From: Bradyrhizobiaceae bacterium PARB1
Lineage (GTDB): Bacteria > Pseudomonadota > Alphaproteobacteria > Rhizobiales > Xanthobacteraceae
Assembly: GCA_002256345.1 (NCBI GenBank)
Contig: NKIY01000005.1
Location: forward strand, 376,485 to 440,484
DNA length: 64,000 nucleotides
Direction: 5' to 3'
The translations under genes and the position numbers were made by a program. Positions within the stretch are counted from its first letter, which is position 1; every line of letters starts with the position of its first letter. The notes beneath the pieces were generated by a model. It ran no database searches. It was not told the DNA's origin and saw nothing but the letters and a program-made list of their open reading frames with translations. Positions 58,979 through 64,000 of this stretch are shown piece by piece.

Positions 58979-60094
58979 ATGGCATCAGCTATGCGCACGC
59001 TCATTCTCGCGACCGCCCTGCTCGCCAGCGCCGCCACCGCGGCGCTCGGCCAGGCCAGACGCGACGACACGATCGCCGTGCCGACGCTGCGCGCGAATGT
59101 CTCGGTCGCGAGCGAAGTGGTACGGATCGGCGACGTCATCGACAATGCCGGCCCAGCCGCCGGAATTGCGATTTATCGCGCACCTGATCTCGGCACCGTC
59201 GGCTCGCTGACGGCGGCTCAGATCGTCGCGACCTTGCGCAACCATCAGGTGATCGGGGTCGACACCGGCGGTTTGCAATCGATCTCGGTGACGCGACTGT
59301 CCCGCAGCATCGAGAGCAAAGACATCGAGGCACAGATCGGCAAGGCGCTGCAGCACCGTAATGGCCTCGGCGACGCCGCCAATCTGACGCTGACCTTCGA
59401 CCGCGACGTGCAGGATACCCAACTCGACCCCGCTTACACCGGCGCTCTTGATCCCGTTTCCACGCGCTTCGATGCGCGCAACGGCCGCTTCGACGTCACC
59501 TTCGCCATCGGCAGCGACAGCAGCGCACCCACCGCCAAGCTGCGCTTCACCGGCACAGCGGTCGAGACCGTTGAAGTCGCCGTGCTCGCCCGCGGCGTCG
59601 AGCGCAACGAGGTGCTGAAATCGTCCGACGTCATTGTCGAGCGTCGTCCCAAGGCCGAAGTCGGCAATGACGGCGCTGGCCGCGATCGCGCCGTCGGCAT
59701 GCAGAGCCGCCGCCAGCTTCGTGCCGGTCAGGCGATCCGCAATGCGGATCTCGCTAAGCCGGACCTCGTCATCCGCGATCAGGCCGTCACGCTCGTCTAT
59801 CGCGCAGCCGGCATTTATCTCACGATCCGCGGCAAGGCGATGGAAGCCGGCACCGAGGGTGACGTCGTGAACGTCATGAACCTGCAATCCAAGCGCAGCG
59901 TTGCCGGTGTCGTCACCGGCCGCGGCGAAGTCACCGTCTCCGCCCCGTCCGCTTCGCCGCTCCCGGGCGAACGCGCGCCGGCTCCCGCTCCCGCAACTTC
60001 AGACCCAGCACCTTCCGAAAAGATCTCCCGCGCACCTTCTCCCGTCGCCATTGCCGCCAACGACCGCGTGCCCGTCTCTCGAAAAGCTGAGTAA
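58979..60094 (+). CDS. flgA: Flagellar basal body P-ring formation chaperone FlgA
   Basis: About 371 aa. Signal peptide (MRTLILATALLASAATAALG); the SAF-type domain is near the C-terminus (RGVERNEVLKSSDVIVERRP, AVGMQSRRQLRAGQAIRNADL, VTLVYRAAGIYLTIRGKAMEAGTEGDVVNVMNLQSKRSVAGVV). A Pro/Ala/Ser-rich tail follows (about 315-371). Start at 58979 with GAGGAGG; nearby ATGs at 58973 and 58997 are alternatives. Longer than enteric FlgA because of an N-terminal extra domain. Confidence 0.93.
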   Translation: MASAMRTLILATALLASAATAALGQARRDDTIAVPTLRANVSVASEVVRIGDVIDNAGPAAGIAIYRAPDLGTVGSLTAAQIVATLRNHQVIGVDTGGLQSISVTRLSRSIESKDIEAQIGKALQHRNGLGDAANLTLTFDRDVQDTQLDPAYTGALDPVSTRFDARNGRFDVTFAIGSDSSAPTAKLRFTGTAVETVEVAVLARGVERNEVLKSSDVIVERRPKAEVGNDGAGRDRAVGMQSRRQLRAGQAIRNADLAKPDLVIRDQAVTLVYRAAGIYLTIRGKAMEAGTEGDVVNVMNLQSKRSVAGVVTGRGEVTVSAPSASPLPGERAPAPAPATSDPAPSEKISRAPSPVAIAANDRVPVSRKAE

Positions 60095-60099
60095 AGTAG

Positions 60100-60843
60100 A
60101 TGTATCAGTCTCGCCGCCCCCTCATTCTTGCAGCGCTCCTCGCCACCGGACTTGGCGGCTGCTCGTCGATCGACCGCCTCGCCTCGATTGGCGAGAAGCC
60201 AGCGCTGACCGCGATCGAGAATCCGACGACGCAGCCGGGCTACAAGCCGGTTCAAATGCCGATGCCGAAGCCGGAAGTCGCGTCCTACAACGCGAATTCG
60301 CTATGGCGGAACGGTTCGCGCGCCTTCTTCAAGGATCAACGCGCGCGTCAGGTCGGCGACATTCTGACCATCACGGTGAACTTCACCGACAAGGCGAATA
60401 TCGCCAACGAAACCCAGCGCAGCCGCACCAGCAAGGAAGATTCCGGCATCACCGATTTCGCCGGCAGCAAGCTGCTGAGCGGCAATGCCGCATCTGTGCT
60501 GCCAGGCAGGCTCCTGACCACCGACAGCACGTCGTCAAGCGACGGCAAGGGGTCGGTGGTCCGCCAGGAAGCCTTGCAGACGAATGTCGCCGCCGTCGTC
60601 ACTCAGCTTTTGCCGAACGGCAATCTCGTGGTCGAAGGCAAGCAGGAAATCCGCGTCAACTATGAGATCCGTGAACTGATCGTCGCCGGCATCGTTCGCC
60701 CCGAGGATATCCAGAGCGACAACACCATCGACAGCTCGAAGATCGCCCAGGCCCGCATCGCCTATGGCGGCCGCGGCCAGATCAGCGACGTCCAGCAACC
60801 GCGTTACGGCCAGCAAGTGATGGATGTGCTGTTGCCCTTCTGA
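60100..60843 (+). CDS. flgH: Flagellar L-ring lipoprotein FlgH
   Basis: 247 aa. Lipobox LGGC with Cys21, so the protein is an outer-membrane lipoprotein. Domain motifs: SLWRNGSRAFFKDQRARQVGDILTITVNF, VTQLLPNGNLVVEGKQEIRVNYEIRELIVAGIVRPEDI and IAYGGRGQISDVQQPRYGQQVMDVLLPF at the end, classical. Forms the L ring. Last gene of the operon, followed by two hairpins. Confidence 0.97.
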   Translation: MYQSRRPLILAALLATGLGGCSSIDRLASIGEKPALTAIENPTTQPGYKPVQMPMPKPEVASYNANSLWRNGSRAFFKDQRARQVGDILTITVNFTDKANIANETQRSRTSKEDSGITDFAGSKLLSGNAASVLPGRLLTTDSTSSSDGKGSVVRQEALQTNVAAVVTQLLPNGNLVVEGKQEIRVNYEIRELIVAGIVRPEDIQSDNTIDSSKIAQARIAYGGRGQISDVQQPRYGQQVMDVLLPF

Positions 60844-60860
60844 GGATTTGTGAGCTCCCA

Positions 60861-60890
60861 CATCGCAGCGTGCTCCCACGCGCTGCGATG
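60861..60890 (+). other. Hairpin after flgH
   Basis: CATCGCAGCG (60861-60870) and CGCTGCGATG (60881-60890), a 10-bp stem with a 10-nt loop, ahead of the terminator. Confidence 0.5.
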
Positions 60891-60899
60891 TTCACACGC

Positions 60900-60942
60900 G
60901 GCCTTCCGTCAGCTCCCCTGACGGGAGGCCGTCGTTGTTTTA
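60900..60942 (+). terminator. Terminator of the flgFGAH operon
   Basis: GGCCTTCCGTCAG (60900-60912), loop CTCCC, CTGACGGGAGGCC (60918-60930), one G-T pair, followed by GTCGTTGTTTT. Confidence 0.8.
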
Positions 60943-60949
60943 AAAAAGG

Positions 60950-61738
60950 CTACGCCTCGAAGCGTACCGTCACGCTCCCGAGACCCGACAGCTCCATCGA
61001 CACCTCGTCGCCGGCATCCAGCCACGCAGTCTTGACCAGGCTTCCGGTGAGCACGATGTCGCCTTGACTCAGCATCTTACCGCTCGCCGCGAGATGATTG
61101 GCGAGCCACGCCAGCGCGTGATGCGGATGGCCGAGCACGTCCGCGCCGGTGCCGCGGCCGACTTCGCGGCCGTTGATCAGCGCACGGCCGACCACAGAGA
61201 GAAGATCCGGCGCAGCGGCGCGCGCGACCGGTACGCCGAGCACGCAGCCGGCGGCGAAAAAATCATCCGCGATCAGCACGCGCGGATCGACGCCGCGCCA
61301 GTCGGCATAGCGATCGTCAACAATCTCGATGGCCGGGTAATAGGCATCGACGAAAGGCGCGATCGATTCCGCCGTAAAGGGCACATCGGTCGCGACGACC
61401 TCGCCGCGGAGCCGCACCGCAATCTCGCATTCGACGCCCACATGGACGTAATTCCTGTAAGGCAGCGATACGCCGCTCTCATGCACGCCGCTACTATACA
61501 AACCGCCGGCACAGGGATGGTCGATGCCGAGGTAGACTTGCATCACCGAGCTCGTACACCCGATCTTGTAGCCGACCTGCGCACCGAAATCAGGCGAGAG
61601 CAGACTGTGAAGCACGTCCTGTACCCGATAGGCATCCGCCTCGTCATGCGGGATCGCCTCCGCAGGCGGAGTGGACAGCGGCGTCCGATTGACGCGCACG
61701 GCCGCAAGGATCTCGGCGATCGCGAGCTGCTTCTCCAT
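60950..61738 (-). CDS. 2-keto-4-pentenoate hydratase-like (fumarylacetoacetate hydrolase superfamily)
   Basis: 262 aa from MEKQLAIAEILAA (61738), with GGGAGG upstream. Resembles 2-oxopent-4-enoate hydratases: AYRVQDVLHSLLSPDFGAQVGYKIGCTS, VGVECEIAVRL (metal-binding Glu pair), YYPAIEIVDDRYADWRG, and a C-terminal GDIVLTGSLVKTAWLDAGDEVSMEL. Such enzymes hydrate 2-hydroxypenta-2,4-dienoate in aromatic meta-cleavage pathways, but no other pathway gene is in view. It is unrelated to flagella and was probably inserted between operons. Confidence 0.88.
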   Translation of the reverse strand: MEKQLAIAEILAAVRVNRTPLSTPPAEAIPHDEADAYRVQDVLHSLLSPDFGAQVGYKIGCTSSVMQVYLGIDHPCAGGLYSSGVHESGVSLPYRNYVHVGVECEIAVRLRGEVVATDVPFTAESIAPFVDAYYPAIEIVDDRYADWRGVDPRVLIADDFFAAGCVLGVPVARAAAPDLLSVVGRALINGREVGRGTGADVLGHPHHALAWLANHLAASGKMLSQGDIVLTGSLVKTAWLDAGDEVSMELSGLGSVTVRFEA

Positions 61739-61760
61739 CGACAACCTCCCGAAACAAAAC

Positions 61761-61784
61761 GGCCGCCTCGTGAAGCGGGCGGCC
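61761..61784 (-). terminator. Terminator of dksA
   Basis: GGCCGCC (61761-61767) pairs with GGCGGCC (61778-61784). On the minus strand it is followed by GTTTTGTTTC. It lies 13 bp after the dksA stop and in the leader of the hydratase gene. Confidence 0.75.
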
Positions 61785-61797
61785 GGTCGTTCTTGCG

Positions 61798-62214
61798 CTA
61801 TTCGTCGCGATAAACCTTCTCGCGCTTCTCGTGGCGCTCCTGGGCTTCCACCGAGAGCGTCGCGATCGGACGGGCTTCGAGGCGTTTCAGCGAGATGGGC
61901 TCGCCGGTTTCCTCGCAATAGCCATAGGTATTATCCTCGATCCGAAGCAGCGCAGCGTCGATCTTGGAGATCAGCTTGCGCTGACGATCCCGGGCGCGCA
62001 GTTCGATGGCGCGGTCGGTTTCCGATGAGGCGCGATCGGCAAGATCGGGGTGGTTCACGTTCTCCTCCTGCAGGGTCTGCAGGGTGAGCTTCGATTCGCG
62101 GAGGATCTCTTCCTTCCAGGCCAGCAGCTTCGCGCGGAAGTATTCGCGCTGGCGGTCGTTCATGAAAGGCTCTTTATCGGAGGGGCGATAGCTCTTTGTC
62201 TTGTCCAAGGCCAA
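61798..62214 (-). CDS. dksA: RNA polymerase-binding transcription factor DksA
   Basis: 138 aa with a TTG start (62214); the N-terminal residues LDKTKSYRPSDKEPFMNDRQREYF look conserved, so the longer form is preferred over an ATG at 62163. Coiled coil with ENVNHPDLADRASSETDRAIELRARDRQRKLI carries the tip Asp/Ala region that enters the polymerase channel. The zinc-finger positions are Cys100, Thr103, Ser121, Ala124: only the first Cys remains, the CTSA type of alphaproteobacteria. Works with ppGpp. Confidence 0.94.
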   Translation of the reverse strand: MALDKTKSYRPSDKEPFMNDRQREYFRAKLLAWKEEILRESKLTLQTLQEENVNHPDLADRASSETDRAIELRARDRQRKLISKIDAALLRIEDNTYGYCEETGEPISLKRLEARPIATLSVEAQERHEKREKVYRDE

Positions 62215-62367
62215 TCCATCAATGCTTGCATGGCGCCGGAAATACCCGGACGCGCGGCGCTTATATAGCCACGCGCTGTGACAGACAATAACGTCCAGGA
62301 ACTACCCGGACTTGTTTCCGATAGGGTTCTCCACTGGAACTTTGGCCGGTCTCGACGGCTTTGCAGC

Positions 62368-62778
62368 TCAGCCGCGCGCAGCCTTGGCGAGTTCGACCTC
62401 AACACGGAGTTCAATTTCGGACAGTACGGCATCGAGGCCAGGATCGCCGGAACTTGCCTTCAAATCGGCCGCAGCCGAACGCAGCCGCGCTACGGTGGCC
62501 GGGGTGATCGAGCCCGCCAACAGGCTGATTTTCAGCTCGTCGAGCACGTCGAGGGCACCGCGTCCGCGCTGCACTGACTTCTTTCGCCGCTCGGTGGCAT
62601 CCTCGACGCTTTGCATTGCCAGCAGCGCATCAATGCTGTTCGCGGCGCGCGGAGCCGCGGCCGGACGTGCATCGGTAGCCGGGGCAGCATCGGGCAGCGA
62701 GAAGGTGCTTGAACCGGTCTTCTTCGTTCCCGAGGGAGCGGTTCCAAGCGTGGTGCCGTTCGGTCCGTAAATGCGCAT
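62368..62778 (-). CDS. fliX: Flagellar assembly regulator FliX
   Basis: 136 aa from MRIYGPNGTTLGT (62778); a frame to 62835 is longer. The N-terminus is family-typical and the C-terminal helical part is NSIDALLAMQSVEDATERRKKSVQRGRGALDVLDELKISLLAG. In Caulobacter FliX is a partner of the activator FlbD and couples assembly to sigma-54-dependent gene expression. The gene is divergent from flgI, as in Caulobacter. The ribosome site is weak. Confidence 0.88.
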   Translation of the reverse strand: MRIYGPNGTTLGTAPSGTKKTGSSTFSLPDAAPATDARPAAAPRAANSIDALLAMQSVEDATERRKKSVQRGRGALDVLDELKISLLAGSITPATVARLRSAAADLKASSGDPGLDAVLSEIELRVEVELAKAARG

Positions 62779-62891
62779 CGGCTGGTCCAAGCGAAATGGC
62801 GGCCAATTTCGGTCCGCCCAGTGGCCATTTCCCATTCCCGCGACATCTTCGCTGGAGCTGGCGGCCCTGTCTGCAACCTCGCGCCTTATGG

Positions 62892-62907
62892 TTAACCAAA
62901 CGTAAAC
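62892..62907. promoter_or_regulatory. CtrA-like box between fliX and flgI
   Basis: TTAACCAAACGTAAAC: one mismatch to TTAA-N7-TTAAC. Confidence 0.45.
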
Positions 62908-62908
62908 A

Positions 62909-62926
62909 CCCCGGCAAAAACTGCCG
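62909..62926 (+). promoter_or_regulatory. Shared 18-bp flagellar element, copy before flgI
   Basis: CCCCGGCAAAAACTGCCG. The only change from the copy near fliO is A for G at one position. It lies 95-112 bp before the -24 element, a usual distance for a sigma-54 enhancer. Confidence 0.62.
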
Positions 62927-63020
62927 CTGGCGGCAGTTTCGACTCGGCACCGCTCAGGGCGAAACTGGCTGGCGACAAAAAATATATCTATAAATCAACA
63001 TGATAAAAGGATCGACGCGC

Positions 63021-63036
63021 TGGCACGGTCCTCGCA
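63021..63036 (+). promoter_or_regulatory. Sigma-54 promoter of flgI
   Basis: TGGCACGGTCCTCGCA: GG and GC 10 bp apart, matching the consensus TGGCACG-N4-TTGCA except for one base. It has the same deviation (TCGC) as the flgF promoter. 69 bp before the flgI ATG. Confidence 0.7.
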
Positions 63037-63104
63037 GAGTGATGGTCGGACATCGTCATGGGAGTGGCTGATGGTCCAAGCCTAGACCTCGCGGGGAGCA
63101 GAGG

Positions 63105-64000
63105 ATGCCGAGCCTGACTTCGATCCGATTCTATCAGACGGCCTGCGCCGCCCTCTGCGCGCTGATGCTGTCGATGGCGTCGGCCCACGCCACATCGCGG
63201 ATCAAGGATCTCGCGAATATCGAAGGTGTTCGGCAGAACCAGCTGATCGGGTACGGCCTCGTCGTCGGCCTCAACGGCACCGGCGACACCCTCAACAACA
63301 TTCCCTTCACCCGGCAGTCCCTCCAGGCGATGCTGGAACGCATGGGCGTCAATATCCGCGGCCAGACGCTGCGCACCGGCAACGTCGCCGCAGTGATGGT
63401 CACCGGCAACCTGCCTGCTTTCGGCACCCAGGGCACGCGCATGGACGTCACCGTCTCGGCGCTCGGCGATGCCAAAAACCTCACTGGTGGCACCCTGCTC
63501 GTCACCCCCCTGCTCGGCGCCGACGGCAACGTCTATGCGGTGGCCCAGGGCTCTCTCGCGATCAATGGCTTTGCCGCCGAAGGCGCCGCCGCCAGCATCA
63601 CCCGCGGCGTGCCAACGGTCGGCCGCATCGCCAATGGCGCCATCATCGAACGCGAGATCGAATTCGCGTTGAACCGGCTGCCCAATGTCCGCCTCGCGCT
63701 GCGCAATCCCGACTTCACCACTGCCAAGCGCGTCGCCGCTGCGGTGAACGATTTCCTCGGCACCAAGACCGCCGAACCGATCGATCCCTCCACCGTGCAG
63801 ATGTCGATCCCGGCCGAGTTCAAGGGCAATGTGGTCGCGCTGCTCACCGAGATCGAACAGTTGCAGGTCGAGCCGGATCTGGCCGCCAAGATCATCATCG
63901 ATGAACGCTCCGGCATCATCGTGATGGGCCGCGACGTGCGCGTTGCGACCGTCGCCGTCGCCCAGGGCAATCTCACGGTGACAATCTCCGAAAGCCTCAA
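63105..64000 (+). CDS. flgI: Flagellar P-ring protein FlgI (partial, right edge)
   Basis: 298 codons are visible; the gene continues past 64000 (full family length about 370). Signal peptide (CALMLSMASAHA), then SRIKDLANIEGVRQNQLIGYGLVVGLNGTGDTLNNIPFTRQSLQAMLERMGVNI, the conserved opening of FlgI, and RNPDFTTAKRVAAAVNDFLG. Forms the periplasmic P ring, with FlgA as chaperone. GGGGAGCAGAGG lies before the ATG. Divergent from fliX. Confidence 0.96.
   Translation, partial: MPSLTSIRFYQTACAALCALMLSMASAHATSRIKDLANIEGVRQNQLIGYGLVVGLNGTGDTLNNIPFTRQSLQAMLERMGVNIRGQTLRTGNVAAVMVTGNLPAFGTQGTRMDVTVSALGDAKNLTGGTLLVTPLLGADGNVYAVAQGSLAINGFAAEGAAASITRGVPTVGRIANGAIIEREIEFALNRLPNVRLALRNPDFTTAKRVAAAVNDFLGTKTAEPIDPSTVQMSIPAEFKGNVVALLTEIEQLQVEPDLAAKIIIDERSGIIVMGRDVRVATVAVAQGNLTVTISESL

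Larger units (their letters stand above)
62779..63104. promoter_or_regulatory. fliX-flgI divergent control region
   Basis: A 326-bp spacer without a gene. Holds a CtrA-like TTAA-N7-TAAAC (62892-62907), the 18-bp element (62909-62926) followed by its inverted copy CGGCAGTTT (62931-62939), and a sigma-54-like promoter (63021-63036). Confidence 0.65.

Noticed and set aside
1-64000. tRNA, rRNA, CRISPR, transposase or phage genes
   Set aside because: I looked for T-loop signatures, regular short direct repeats with spacers, DDE/HUH transposase motifs and phage structural genes and saw none. A tRNAscan and CRISPR search would settle this.

Overview
The window reads as chromosomal DNA from an alphaproteobacterium of the Nitrobacteraceae (Bradyrhizobium / Rhodopseudomonas / Afipia / Tardiphaga lineage). 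The reasons are the high GC content, a RecA N-terminus of the Rhizobiales type, a GTTC-N7-GTTC LexA box at recA, CckA beside fliR-flhB, FliX divergent from flgI, the alphaproteobacterial DUF6468 and MotE flagellar genes, a one-cysteine DksA, and several palindromic intergenic repeat families. This assignment is inference from content; no database was searched. I saw no tRNA, rRNA, CRISPR array, insertion sequence or prophage.

Positions 1-15,100 are mostly carbon and acyl-CoA metabolism: an MHS-type MFS transporter, a Tat-exported SMP-30/gluconolactonase-like protein, PEP carboxylase, then two acyl-CoA synthetases, an enoyl-CoA hydratase, a dienoyl-CoA-reductase-like SDR, an AraC regulator, an epoxide-hydrolase-like protein and a second alpha/beta hydrolase. 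Positions 15,300-20,843 hold a complete five-gene oligopeptide-type ABC importer. recA follows on the minus strand; its SOS-box promoter region is shared with an apparently untranslated structured RNA reading the other way.

Positions 22,400-41,900 are a patchwork of small secreted and membrane proteins (HdeA-like, YnfA-like, PilZ, caspase-like, two paralogous DPWG-motif proteins), regulators (XRE, TetR with a visible operator pair), a SET-domain methyltransferase with a histone-H1-like tail, a YciB-like septation protein, RmuC, class I fumarase, a GST and a Tim44-domain protein.

Positions 41,916-64,000 are a flagellar locus, beginning with the cell-cycle kinase gene cckA. It holds flgB-flgC-fliE-fliQ-fliR-flhB (minus), fliO-fliP (plus), fliL-fliM-DUF6468-motE-large repeat protein (minus), flgF-flgG-flgA-flgH (plus), then a hydratase and dksA, and fliX divergent from flgI, which runs off the right edge. 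Its promoter regions carry CtrA-type boxes (TTAA-N7-TTAAC), sigma-54-type -24/-12 elements and a repeated 18-bp element close to CCCCGGCARAAACTGCCG. Together these suggest the Caulobacter-style hierarchy CckA-CtrA then sigma54/FlbD/FliX, with several of its parts encoded in the same stretch.

The observations I would follow first are the shared flagellar element with its sigma-54 promoters, the structured RNA divergent from recA, and the SET methyltransferase with its H1-like tail next to a small very basic protein.
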